Source of the DNA: Bacillota bacterium
Lineage (GTDB): Bacteria; Bacillota; UBA4882; UBA10575
Assembly: GCA_012735195.1 (NCBI GenBank)
Contig: JAAYIC010000058.1
Location: forward strand, 1 to 32,685
Reading direction: 5' to 3'
Length of the DNA stretch: 32,685 bases
Shown: positions 15,345 to 22,363 of the stretch, piece by piece
Position numbering within the stretch: the first letter of the stretch is position 1
How the letters are laid out: the number at the start of each line of letters is the position of its first letter
Translations under genes and position numbers: made by a program
Notes under the pieces: generated by a model
Database searches by the model: none
What the model saw: the letters and a program-made list of their open reading frames with translations, nothing else
What the model was told of the DNA's origin: nothing

Positions 15345-16709
15345 ATGCCCAGGATAAAAGGGTTCAATCTTTTTACCGTCCTTCTGCTCATCCTGGCTTT
15401 GATGTTTACCTTTGCCGTTTACCGCCGGGTAGAGGAGGAAGAATCCAACACCCTTTATCTTATTACCTTAAAGGGAGCGGTTTCGGGAGGGATGGCCGAT
15501 TTCCTGGAGCGGGGGCTTAAGGAAGCGGAAGACCGGAAAGCCGAGGCCGTCATGATCGAACTGAACACCTTTGGCGGGTTTGTGGACGCCATGGCGGAGA
15601 TCGCCGATCTTATTACCGGAAGCCGCTTGCCGGTTTATATCTATATTCGAGGGAGAGCAATTTCGGCCGGTGCTTATATCGCGTTAAGCGGCCAAAAGAT
15701 CATAATGGCGCCGGATGCGGTGATCGGCGCCTCACAACCCCGGACTGTGGAAGGGCAGGAGGTGCCGGAGAAAGAGATGGCGGCGATGAAAAAGATGTTC
15801 CGGGCGGCGGCCGAGGCCCGGGCGGAAAGGACCGGCGTGGAACTGGACCCCCTGGTGGCGGAGGCGATGGTTGATCCGGAGGTGGAGATTGAGGGGGTAA
15901 TCGCCCGGGGCGAACTTCTGGTCCTCACCGCAAATACCGCTTTGGAACTGGGTTATGCCGATATGATCGCCGAGAACCGGGATGTTGCCCTTTCCATGCT
16001 GGGTTTGGAGGAATTAACCCCCATCAATGTGCGGCAGACGCCGGTTGAGGGGTTGGTGCGTTTTTTGACCGATCCCTATGTCAGCCCGTTTTTGCTCAGT
16101 ATTGGTTTTGCCGCCCTCCTGATTGAGCTTTTCACCGCCGGTTTCGGGGTAGCCGGTGTTTTGGGCCTCACCTGCCTGGGGCTTTATTTTGGGGCCCGTC
16201 TCTTTTCCGGTTTGGCCGGAACTGAGGTTATTCTCCTGTTTGTCCTCGGAATTATTCTCCTGGCGATCGAGGTCTTTTTGATCCCCGGTTTTGGGGTCGC
16301 CGGGATTTTGGGGTTGGCTTCCATAGCCGGAAGCATTGTTCTCAGTTATACCACAAGCAGCCAGGGCTTGCTCTCCCTGGGGATGGCTATTTGCTGGACG
16401 GCTTTTCTGACGGCCGTCGCCTTCCAGTATCTCCGGAGAAGCAGGATTCTGGACCGTCTGGTCCTGCAGACCAGTCTGAGCACTGAAGAAGGCTACTCTT
16501 CCGGTCCTCTTTACGATGATTATCTGGGAAGAATCGGAACAACCATCAGCCCTCTGCGTCCGGCAGGGAGGATAGAACTTGAAGACGGGGAACGGTTGGA
16601 TGTGGTCTCCGAAGGCTCTTATATCCCCGCCGGGAAAAAGGTGAAGGTGCTCAAGACAGAAGGACGGCGGGTTGTGGTGCGCGAAATCACGGAAGATGGC
16701 AAGGAATGA
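15345..16709 (+). CDS. NfeD-family membrane protein with ClpP-like serine protease domain (long form)
   Basis: Long NfeD proteins combine a ClpP-class serine protease domain with membrane segments and a C-terminal OB-fold, and act with flotillin-like proteins in membrane microdomains. After an N-terminal signal anchor (about residues 10-27), the protease domain shows NTFGGFVDAM, then GRAISAGAYIALSG with the likely nucleophile Ser 107. A lysine-rich stretch (KEMAAMKKMF) lies where the catalytic Lys would be. Several transmembrane helices (about 250-370) and a beta-rich soluble tail (about 390-450) follow. At 454 residues it is a full-length form. The ATG at 15345 is seven bases after AAAGGGG; GTG 15339 is too close to that site. 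floA follows, the expected partner. Confidence 0.9.
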   Translation: MPRIKGFNLFTVLLLILALMFTFAVYRRVEEEESNTLYLITLKGAVSGGMADFLERGLKEAEDRKAEAVMIELNTFGGFVDAMAEIADLITGSRLPVYIYIRGRAISAGAYIALSGQKIIMAPDAVIGASQPRTVEGQEVPEKEMAAMKKMFRAAAEARAERTGVELDPLVAEAMVDPEVEIEGVIARGELLVLTANTALELGYADMIAENRDVALSMLGLEELTPINVRQTPVEGLVRFLTDPYVSPFLLSIGFAALLIELFTAGFGVAGVLGLTCLGLYFGARLFSGLAGTEVILLFVLGIILLAIEVFLIPGFGVAGILGLASIAGSIVLSYTTSSQGLLSLGMAICWTAFLTAVAFQYLRRSRILDRLVLQTSLSTEEGYSSGPLYDDYLGRIGTTISPLRPAGRIELEDGERLDVVSEGSYIPAGKKVKVLKTEGRRVVVREITEDGKE

Positions 16710-16740
16710 GGGGAATAAAGGAATAATAAGGGGAGAAAGA

Positions 16741-16754
16741 GGCGCGCGTGCGCC
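16741..16754 (+). other. GC-rich hairpin between nfeD and floA
   Basis: GGCGC (16741-16745) pairs with GCGCC (16750-16754) across a GCGT loop. No T tract follows, so this is more likely an RNA stability or processing element than a terminator. The sequence is also an alternating purine-pyrimidine tract. Confidence 0.5.
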
Positions 16755-16780
16755 GTTAAAATAAAAAAGGAGGGCTTATA

Positions 16781-17779
16781 ATGGAATTTATGACCATGCT
16801 AATTATCGCCGTTATTATAATCTTTGCTTTATTATTCTTTAACTTTATCCCCATTGGTTTGTGGATCTCAGCCCGGGCGGCGGCTGTGCGGATCAGTATT
16901 TGGAACTTGTTCACCATGCGCCTGCGCCGGGTGCCGCCGGCACAGATCGTTTTGCCCATGATCAAAGCGGTAAAGGCCGGACTGGATGTTACCGTAAACA
17001 AGTTGGAAGCCCATTACCTGGCCGGCGGCAACGTGGACCGGGTAGTCAATGCCTTGATCGCCGCCCACCGCGCAGATATCGCCCTCACTTTCGAGCGGGC
17101 GGCCGCCATTGATCTGGCCGGCCGGAATGTCTTGGAAGCGGTGCAGATGAGCGTCAATCCGAAGGTGATTGAGACGCCGATCGTGTCAGCGGTGGCGAAA
17201 GACGGTATTGAGTTGAAGTGTATGGCCCGGGTAACGGTGCGGGCCAATATCGACCGGCTGGTGGGCGGCGCCGGCGAAGCCACCATTATTGCCAGGATCG
17301 GCGAGGGAATCGTCACCACCGTCGGTTCCTCGCCCACCCACAAAGAGGTTTTGGAGAACCCCGACCTTATCTCCAGAAATGTGTTGGAGAAAGGTTTGGA
17401 TGCGGGGACGGCTTTTGAGATTCTCTCCATTGACATTGCCGATGTGGACGTGGGGCGGAATATCGGGGCGCAGTTACAGATCGACCAGGCGGAAGCCGAT
17501 AAGAATATCGCCCAGGCTAAGGCGGCGGAACGCCGGTTTGCCGCGCTTGCCCGGGAACAGGAGATGCGGGCCCGGGTACAAGAGATGCGTGCCCATGTGG
17601 TCGAGGCCGAGGCGGAGGTACCGAAGGCAATGGCGGAAGCCCTGCGCAGCGGCAGGCTGGGGGTAATCGATTATTACCAGTTGCAGAATATCAAGGCCGA
17701 TACAAGCATGCGGGATGCCATCGGGCAGATGGGGGCCAAACCTTCTCCTGGAGACCGGGTAGAGAAGAAAGAGAAATAG
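16781..17779 (+). CDS. floA: Flotillin-like protein FloA (YqfA)
   Basis: FloA is a membrane-hairpin protein that organises membrane domains and affects fluidity and secretion. The N-terminal hydrophobic segment (about residues 5-27) is followed by a SPFH/PHB-like domain with family stretches [26 protein letters not shown], and [12 protein letters not shown]. The C-terminal helical part is rich in Ala, Glu and Arg ([20 protein letters not shown], read as [15 protein letters not shown]). The 332-residue length is that of Bacillus FloA. AAAAGGAGGG places the ATG start clearly. It lies between nfeD and a small anchored protein, the usual Firmicutes arrangement. Confidence 0.96.
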   Translation: MEFMTMLIIAVIIIFALLFFNFIPIGLWISARAAAVRISIWNLFTMRLRRVPPAQIVLPMIKAVKAGLDVTVNKLEAHYLAGGNVDRVVNALIAAHRADIALTFERAAAIDLAGRNVLEAVQMSVNPKVIETPIVSAVAKDGIELKCMARVTVRANIDRLVGGAGEATIIARIGEGIVTTVGSSPTHKEVLENPDLISRNVLEKGLDAGTAFEILSIDIADVDVGRNIGAQLQIDQAEADKNIAQAKAAERRFAALAREQEMRARVQEMRAHVVEAEAEVPKAMAEALRSGRLGVIDYYQLQNIKADTSMRDAIGQMGAKPSPGDRVEKKEK

Positions 17780-17791
17780 GGGGCTTGCCAA

Positions 17792-18283
17792 GTGGAATGG
17801 ATCTGGTTGCTTCTTGTCCTCTTCTCGGTCCTCGGCAGCCTTATAGAAAGGATAGAAAAGGCCAGAAGAAAGCCGGCGCCGCCGTCGCCGGGTTCCCCTC
17901 ACCCACCCGGTGAAGGCCGTTTTTTCCTGGATGAACCGGAGGAAAAGAAAAATCCGGGCCGGCCCGGGGAAAGGACGGCGCGGGAGGTACAGACGCCCGC
18001 TTACCGGCGTCCAACGGAAACAATGGATCTGGACGATGGGGATTTCGTGCCGGCTTTTTGGGAAGAAGAGACAACAGCCGGCCCGAAATGGGCCGGCGAA
18101 GATTGGGAAACCCAGCGGAGAATTGAGCATAAGCCTTCCCCCCCGGTAAAGGAGGCGGGCCGGGAAGAACCGTTGCTGGGAGAACGATGGCAGGAACCGG
18201 AGGCCTTTCTTTCCGCCCTGGTTTTGGCCCAGGTTCTGAAGAGGCCGGATTTCCGGGCCCTTCCCTGGCAACGGCGGATATAG
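17792..18283 (+). CDS. Small membrane-anchored protein of unknown function downstream of floA
   Basis: I do not recognise a named family. The protein has one N-terminal hydrophobic segment (about residues 3-17). A long Pro/Glu/Arg-rich region that is probably disordered follows (about 25-135), then a short C-terminal helix with ALVLAQVLKRPDFRALPW. Such a closing LVLAQVL-type helix followed by PW resembles small proteins I recall downstream of floA in other Firmicutes, so it may act with FloA or NfeD; this is inference. Start GTG 17792 is 12 bases after the floA stop, with GGGGGC just upstream. Its stop is followed by the structured non-coding interval. Confidence 0.7.
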   Translation: MEWIWLLLVLFSVLGSLIERIEKARRKPAPPSPGSPHPPGEGRFFLDEPEEKKNPGRPGERTAREVQTPAYRRPTETMDLDDGDFVPAFWEEETTAGPKWAGEDWETQRRIEHKPSPPVKEAGREEPLLGERWQEPEAFLSALVLAQVLKRPDFRALPWQRRI

Positions 18284-18469
18284 ACGGCGCCGCCGGCGGG
18301 GTGAGGACCGGCGGATAGCCGCCGGGCATGGATGCTGCATCAGTGGGGTACGTCCAACCCACCATGAAGACGCCGTAGTCCGGGGCGGGCGGGGCTAGAC
18401 ACCTGTGGGCTGGAGGCCTGCGGGCGTGTACCAAATGTGCACAGAGAGGGGCATAGCCCCTCTTTTTTT
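18284..18469 (+). ncRNA. Candidate structured non-coding RNA ending in a terminator
   Basis: This 186-bp interval has no plausible gene but dense complementary segments. CCGGCGG (18308-18314) pairs with CCGCCGG (18319-18325) around an ATAG loop. GATG/CATC (18331-18341) and GTGGG/CCCAC (18343-18362) form two more hairpins. The loop of the last one, GGTAC at 18347-18351, is complementary to GTACC at 18428-18432, with G-U pairs extending it, which would make a pseudoknot. A perfect terminator closes the interval. I could not assign a known class with confidence; the GCATCAGTGGGG to CCCACC core is reminiscent of the raiA-motif RNA of Firmicutes. A cis-regulatory leader for the sulfurylase gene is the other reading. 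Confidence 0.5.
18445..18469 (+). terminator. Rho-independent terminator before sat
   Basis: AGAGGGGC and GCCCCTCT form a perfect 8-bp stem with an ATA loop, followed directly by seven T residues. It ends the structured RNA candidate, or the nfeD-floA operon, 66 bp before the sat start. Confidence 0.93.
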
Positions 18470-18535
18470 GTGCTTTTTCCCGGTTCTTGGACATAAGTTT
18501 AAAAAGCCGGTGTCATTCTGAAAGGAGGAGAAGAA

Positions 18536-19759
18536 ATGTTCCGGCTTTTTCCGGAAGAACTGGTAAACCGATGGATGGATGAAAGGACCGCCCGACTTTT
18601 TCAAGAAGAAGCCTCCGCCTTACCCGGGTTGGTCCTTAATGAACGGGAGGAAGCGGACTTGAAGCTTCTGGCCGCCGGGGCGTACAGCCCGTTGCGCGGT
18701 TTTATGGAGCAGGATGATTACCTTTCGGTACTGGCCAGGTGCCGCCTGGCGGATGGGAGTGTCTGGCCGCTCCCCATAACATTGGCGGTGGCGTCTGAAA
18801 AAATACAGGAACTTCCCAGTTACGGGCCGGTTGCTTTGCACGGCAAAAGCGGGGAACTCTTGGGCTGCCTTTTTCTCACCCGGATCTACCGGAGAAACGT
18901 GAGAGAAGAAGCGCGGTTGGTCTACGGAACAGAGGATCGCCGGCATCCGGGGGTGGCCAGCCTGTTCCAGGAAGAGGAGTACCTGGCCGGGGGGAAGGTT
19001 TTGGTTCTACGCCGGGCGGAGAATTACTGGTCCTTGCCATGGGAGCCGGCGGAGGCACGAAAAACCTTTAAGGAACTTGGCTGGAAAAAGGTGGTAGGGT
19101 TTCAGACCCGCAACCCCATCCACAGGGCCCACGAATACCTGCAGAAAACCGCCATGGAGATGGTGGACGGCCTTTTTCTCCACCCGCTGGTGGGGGCGAC
19201 CAAAGAAGATGATCTGCCGCCGGAGATCAGGCTCCGTTGTTACCGGGTTTTACTGGAGAATTATTATCCCCGGGACCGGGTCTTGCTGGGGGTGTTCCCG
19301 GCAGCCATGCGTTACGCAGGCCCGCGGGAAGCGGTCTTTCACGCCCTGGTGCGGAAGAATTACGGGTGTACCCATATGATTATCGGCAGGGACCATGCCG
19401 GCGCCGGCGAGTATTACCGTCCCGAGGAAGCCCAGGATTTTTGTGAAAAATTCGGTGGCGAACTGGGAATAACTATTATCAGGTTTGATAACGCCTTTTA
19501 TTGCCGGAAATGCGGACAGATGGCGACAGCCCGCACCTGTCCCCATCCGCAAGACCTCCGCCTTTCTCTAAGCGGAACCCGCATCCGCGAACTGTTGGAA
19601 AAAGGGGAGATGCTCCCGGCCGAATTTACCAGACCGGAAGTGGCGGAGATCCTCCGGGATTATTATTTACATATACGGCAGTATACGAATATGCGCCGGG
19701 GTACGCAAACACCTCAGGATACGCAGGATACGCATGTACAGGAAAAACCGTCCGGGTGA
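18536..19759 (+). CDS. sat: Sulfate adenylyltransferase (ATP sulfurylase)
   Basis: Sat makes adenosine 5'-phosphosulfate from sulfate and ATP, the activation step of sulfate reduction or assimilation. The PUA-like N-terminal domain (about 1-160) is followed by the catalytic domain with QTRNPIHRAHE (QxRN and HxxH motifs), VGATKEDDLP, and MIIGRDHAG. A zinc-type cluster CRKCGQMATARTCPHP lies near residue 325, then SGTRIRELL and FTRPEVAEILRDYY. GGAGG upstream sets the ATG. The normal protein would end near residue 385; the last 22-25 residues (rich in Thr, Gln, Asp) derive from a TACGCA-like simple repeat. No APS kinase or APS reductase gene is adjacent, so assimilatory versus dissimilatory use cannot be told. 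Confidence 0.94.
   Translation: MFRLFPEELVNRWMDERTARLFQEEASALPGLVLNEREEADLKLLAAGAYSPLRGFMEQDDYLSVLARCRLADGSVWPLPITLAVASEKIQELPSYGPVALHGKSGELLGCLFLTRIYRRNVREEARLVYGTEDRRHPGVASLFQEEEYLAGGKVLVLRRAENYWSLPWEPAEARKTFKELGWKKVVGFQTRNPIHRAHEYLQKTAMEMVDGLFLHPLVGATKEDDLPPEIRLRCYRVLLENYYPRDRVLLGVFPAAMRYAGPREAVFHALVRKNYGCTHMIIGRDHAGAGEYYRPEEAQDFCEKFGGELGITIIRFDNAFYCRKCGQMATARTCPHPQDLRLSLSGTRIRELLEKGEMLPAEFTRPEVAEILRDYYLHIRQYTNMRRGTQTPQDTQDTHVQEKPSG
19684..19738 (+). repeat. Degenerate TACG-based simple repeat at the 3' end of sat
   Basis: The segment repeats TATACG, TACGCA and CAGGATACG several times and encodes the unusual Thr/Gln/Asp-rich tail of Sat. The last two CAGGATACG units are perfect and adjacent. 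Confidence 0.6.
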
Positions 19760-19799
19760 CCAATGCGTGACCGTTCAGGACCGCGCTCTCTCCCCGGCC

Positions 19800-19874
19800 G
19801 GGTGCTTTCCGGTCGGATGCTTCCCGAATGGGCTCTTCCCGGGAGGGTTCTTCCCGGATGGGTTCTTCCCAAAT
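19800..19874 (+). repeat. Five tandem 15-bp repeats downstream of sat
   Basis: Five direct units of 15 bp follow the pattern GGG-NTC-TTC-CCG-NNT with small changes; in one frame they read G-(C/L/F)-F-P-x five times. Each boundary also forms a CCC-NNNN-GGG mini-dyad, so the RNA could fold into alternative small hairpins. The open frame across it (19734-19970) has no recognisable domain and no good ribosome site, so I treat the block as non-coding. Confidence 0.8.
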
Positions 19875-19924
19875 GGGAAGGGGAAGAATAGTTATAAGTT
19901 TTTTAAATTTGTTAATGCTTCTGT

Positions 19925-19956
19925 CACCGCCCGGAAAAGGAGTTTCCCGGGCGGTG
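19925..19956 (+). terminator. Strong hairpin, possible terminator or attenuator
   Basis: CACCGCCCGG (19925-19934) pairs perfectly with CCGGGCGGTG (19947-19956). The stem could extend inward through AAA/TTT with one bulged C. The following bases (TTGAATATATATG) are AT-rich but not a T run, so this may terminate sat transcription weakly or act in the leader of the next gene. Confidence 0.55.
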
Positions 19957-20014
19957 TTGAATATATATGATATTTATCCGGAAGAAGGACTCTTTAAGGT
20001 TTGGAGGTATAACC

Positions 20015-20113
20015 ATGGAAAAGCAATTGAAGTTTGACCACCGCAGCAACACTTTGGAACAACGCGTCTACGAGTACCATCTCCAGGATGTCACCGAACC
20101 CAATTTATATTGA
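20015..20113 (+). pseudogene. Authentic N-terminus of the Re-citrate synthase-like gene, cut by an in-frame TGA
   Basis: The ATG at 20015 has GGAGG eight bases upstream and opens 32 codons in the same frame as the larger downstream reading frame. Codon 33 is TGA (20111-20113), after which the frame continues without another stop to 21409. The residues around the stop, EPNLY then YSYDEAPKIPFNHR, look like one continuous conserved N-terminus of this family, as I recall it, with Arg expected at the TGA position. CGA to TGA is a single transition. Confidence 0.75.
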
Positions 20114-20170
20114 CACCTGTATAGTTATGACGAGGCGCCCAAGATCCCGTTCAACCACAGGCATGTACCA

Positions 20171-21409
20171 ATGCGCCCGCCGGCTGAGATCTGGATCACC
20201 GACAGCACTTTCCGCGACGGGCAACAAGCCAGAGAACCTTATACGGTAGAGCAGATCGTCCATCTATATAAGCTCCTGCATAAACTGGGCGGGTCCAAGG
20301 GGATCATCCGTCAGACCGAGTTTTTCCTTTATAGCAAGAAAGATAAAGAAGCGGTGGAACGCTGCCTGGCCCTGGGTTATAGATACCCGGAGATCACCGG
20401 CTGGATCCGGGCGGTTAAGAAAGATTTTCAGTTGGTCAAAGCAATGGGACTCAAAGAAACAGGGATTTTGGCCAGTTGTTCCGATTACCATATCTTCAAA
20501 AAGCTGAAGATGACAAGAAAACAGGCGATGGAACAATTTCTTTCCATTATTAAGGCCGCCCTTGAGATCGGTATTGTTCCCCGGGTCCACTTGGAGGATA
20601 TCACCCGCGCCGATTTTTATGGTTTTGTGGTGCCGTTTGCCATTGAACTGAACAAGCTTTCGGAGGAGAGCGGGGTGCCGATAAAGATTAGGGCTTGTGA
20701 TACTATGGGTTTCGGGGTGAGTTATCCCGGCGTCGCTTTACCCCGCAGTGTTCCGGGGATCATTTACGGTCTCTGGCACCATGCCGGCATTCCCAGTGAA
20801 CGGTTGGAATGGCACGGGCATAACGACTTTTACCGGGCGGTGGTCAACGCCGGCACGGCCTGGCTTTATGGGTGTGCCGCGGTCAACTGTACCCTGCTGG
20901 GGATCGGCGAGCGGACCGGAAACTGCCCGTTGGAGGCTATGGTCTTTGAATATGCCGGCCTGCGGGGGACTATGGACGGGATGAATCCCCAGGTGATCAC
21001 AGAGATCGCCGATTACTACCGGGACGAAATCGGTTACAAGATTCCGCCCATGACGCCGCTGGTCGGTAAGCATTTCAATTTTACCAGGGCGGGGATTCAT
21101 GCCGACGGGTTGCTGAAAGATGAAGAGATCTATAATATCTTCAACACGGAAAAACTCCTTAACCGCCCGGTGATGGTGGCGGTTAACCAATACTCGGGGC
21201 TTGCCGGCTTGACCTTTTGGATTAACCGGTATTTTAACCTTACGGACGGCCGGGCGATTGATAAAAAAGACCCGCGTCTGCTTCCGTTGAAGGAATGGAT
21301 CGATGAACAGTATGCCGTGGGGCGGGATACGGTAATCGGCGATGAAGAACTGGAAGCGGCGATGAAGAGAATAACTCCGGAGCTTTGGGAGGAAATTAAC
21401 CGGAGATAA
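20171..21409 (+). CDS. DRE-TIM metallolyase; 2-isopropylmalate/homocitrate synthase-like, candidate Re-citrate synthase
   Basis: The protein belongs to the Claisen-condensing enzymes that add acetyl-CoA to a 2-oxoacid. Motifs seen are ITDSTFRDGQQ near the start (catalytic Arg-Asp, metal Asp), HGHND (metal histidines), GIGERTGNCPLE, and GIHADGLL. This subgroup, common in anaerobic Firmicutes and often labelled isopropylmalate synthase, includes as I recall it the (Re)-citrate synthase of Clostridium; that substrate is inference. The leucine-feedback regulatory domain of LeuA is absent. From ATG 20171 it is 412 residues, but this start has no good ribosome site and lacks about 52 conserved N-terminal residues that lie upstream beyond an in-frame TGA. 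The gene may be inactive, or the TGA may be a sequence error. Confidence 0.8.
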   Translation: MRPPAEIWITDSTFRDGQQAREPYTVEQIVHLYKLLHKLGGSKGIIRQTEFFLYSKKDKEAVERCLALGYRYPEITGWIRAVKKDFQLVKAMGLKETGILASCSDYHIFKKLKMTRKQAMEQFLSIIKAALEIGIVPRVHLEDITRADFYGFVVPFAIELNKLSEESGVPIKIRACDTMGFGVSYPGVALPRSVPGIIYGLWHHAGIPSERLEWHGHNDFYRAVVNAGTAWLYGCAAVNCTLLGIGERTGNCPLEAMVFEYAGLRGTMDGMNPQVITEIADYYRDEIGYKIPPMTPLVGKHFNFTRAGIHADGLLKDEEIYNIFNTEKLLNRPVMVAVNQYSGLAGLTFWINRYFNLTDGRAIDKKDPRLLPLKEWIDEQYAVGRDTVIGDEELEAAMKRITPELWEEINRR

Positions 21410-21438
21410 GGCAAAAACCTCTTACCGGCGCCACAGAA

Positions 21439-21467
21439 TTGTCATCTCTCCTCCACGGTTTTATCAT
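21439..21467 (+). promoter_or_regulatory. Sigma-A-type promoter for the Spy-like gene
   Basis: TTGTCA (21439-21444) and TATCAT (21462-21467) each match the consensus at five of six bases with the ideal 17-bp spacing. A perfect TATAAT (21478-21483) lies just downstream but has no good -35. The gene starts at 21555. Confidence 0.7.
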
Positions 21468-21554
21468 ATTTTTCCGTTATAATTAAGGCCGGGGGCTGAA
21501 AACGGAAACAGGGCCCTGAAAAAACGGGAAAAAGCCAATGAGGAGGAGGAGAAT

Positions 21555-22034
21555 ATGCGGTTAAGAAAGGTTATTACCGGCATAGCAATGATCATTTTTC
21601 TTCTGGCGTCCACCGGGACAATGGCGGCCGGCTGGGGCGACGGGGGCGCGCGCGTGCGCGTTGGCAAAGGAGTAAAAGGTGATGACGGGGGAGGGATCTG
21701 CCTCCGGTACTTACACCGGAGCGGTCTCGACCTCACACACGAACAGGAAGAGCAGATTCTCGCTCTCCATCAGGAATTTCACAGGAAGAGCCTGGCTTTG
21801 CGCCAGAGATTGCAACGGCTCAGGCTGGAATTGCGGCGGCTTTGGGCGGAAGAAAAGCCGGATGCAACCGCAATCAACAAAAAATTGACTGAAATGACCC
21901 CGCTCAAAATTGAGCTGCGGGCTATGGCTTTGGAAACATGGGAAGAGATCAGAAAGGTGCTCACTCCCGAACAGTTGAAAAGGTTGGAGTCTACCGGCGG
22001 TAGAGTTTTGCTGCGGAGAAAGGGGAAGCGTTGA
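21555..22034 (+). CDS. Spy/CpxP-like periplasmic helical protein
   Basis: The protein has a signal peptide (about residues 1-25, ending GTMAAG) and a mostly helical mature domain. LTHEQEEQILALHQEF and, about 70 residues later, LTPEQLKRLE are LTxxQ-type motifs found in Spy/CpxP and related metal-stress periplasmic proteins, which act as chaperones or metal sensors. At 159 residues the size is normal. AGGAGGAGGAG precedes the ATG. A Gly/Arg/Lys segment (about residues 26-45) between signal and helix is encoded partly by the alternating tract at 21647-21660. A good promoter lies upstream and a terminator downstream, so it is probably a single-gene unit. CnrR/ZraP-like proteins are alternatives. 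Confidence 0.75.
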   Translation: MRLRKVITGIAMIIFLLASTGTMAAGWGDGGARVRVGKGVKGDDGGGICLRYLHRSGLDLTHEQEEQILALHQEFHRKSLALRQRLQRLRLELRRLWAEEKPDATAINKKLTEMTPLKIELRAMALETWEEIRKVLTPEQLKRLESTGGRVLLRRKGKR

Positions 22035-22064
22035 TCAATACGCCATACCCAACGCACCCGCGGC

Positions 22065-22152
22065 TGACATGCGCGCGTGAATCCCCCGGGACCACAGTAA
22101 CTCTTTAAGCGCCGGAGGCATCACATAGTTGACATGCGCACGTGACACCCCC
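22065..22152 (+). repeat. Pair of imperfect 23-bp direct repeats after the Spy-like gene
   Basis: Copies at 22065-22087 and 22130-22152 share 20 of 23 bases; both start TGACATGCGC, continue (G/A)CGTGA, and end CCCCC. They are 65 bp apart in the 3' untranslated region, just before the terminator. They could bind a protein or be remnants of a duplicated element. Confidence 0.7.
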
Positions 22153-22156
22153 ATGG

Positions 22157-22181
22157 CCGGGTCTTTTGACCCGGTTTTTTT
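22157..22181 (+). terminator. Rho-independent terminator of the Spy-like gene
   Basis: CCGGGTC (22157-22163) pairs with GACCCGG (22168-22174) across a TTTT loop and is followed by seven T residues. Confidence 0.95.
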
Positions 22182-22199
22182 AGTAAAATTTTTACTAAA
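22179..22199. promoter_or_regulatory. AT-rich inverted repeat, operator-like
   Basis: TTTAGTAAA (22179-22187) and TTTACTAAA (22191-22199) are a perfect 9-bp inverted repeat with a 3-bp spacer, directly after the terminator T tract. A further partial copy (TACTAAAA) follows at 22202. It looks like a binding site in the long upstream region of the FecR-barrel gene. Confidence 0.5.
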
Positions 22200-22262
22200 T
22201 ATACTAAAATGAAAAATAATTATTGCGAAAAAAAAGGAAAATAGGCTTGAATGTCAAATATT

Positions 22263-22277
22263 GATAATGTCATTATC
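22263..22277. promoter_or_regulatory. GATAATG-T-CATTATC palindrome, Fur-superfamily-like box
   Basis: Two 7-bp arms with a single central base form a perfect palindrome 87 bp before the FecR-barrel gene. The GATAAT/ATTATC halves resemble Fur-family boxes, but the spacing between the halves is wider than in the Bacillus 7-1-7 consensus, so the regulator is uncertain. The 329-bp gap 22035-22363 otherwise holds the repeats and terminator listed separately and no gene. Confidence 0.45.
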
Positions 22278-22363
22278 CGCCATGAAGCTGGCGCTTAAGG
22301 TTATTTGCTATTACTGATTTATACATATATGGAAGATGAAAAAGCGGGGGGGTTTACATATAA

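Noticed and set aside
17474-18494. Long minus-strand open frames opposite floA and the small anchored protein
   Set aside because: High-GC shadows rich in Pro and Arg; the plus-strand genes have good starts and conserved order.
19734-19970. 78-residue frame with a GxFPx array as a real gene
   Set aside because: It starts inside sat, has no suitable ribosome site, and only the 15-bp repeat gives it any pattern.
20111-20160. Selenocysteine at the in-frame TGA of the Re-citrate-synthase-like gene
   Set aside because: No compact hairpin with a suitable loop follows the TGA, and the position appears to be an Arg in the family, not a redox residue.
22263-22277. Firm assignment of the palindrome as a Fur box
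   Set aside because: The GATAAT and ATTATC halves match but their spacing does not fit the Bacillus 7-1-7 consensus, so only a family-like label is kept.
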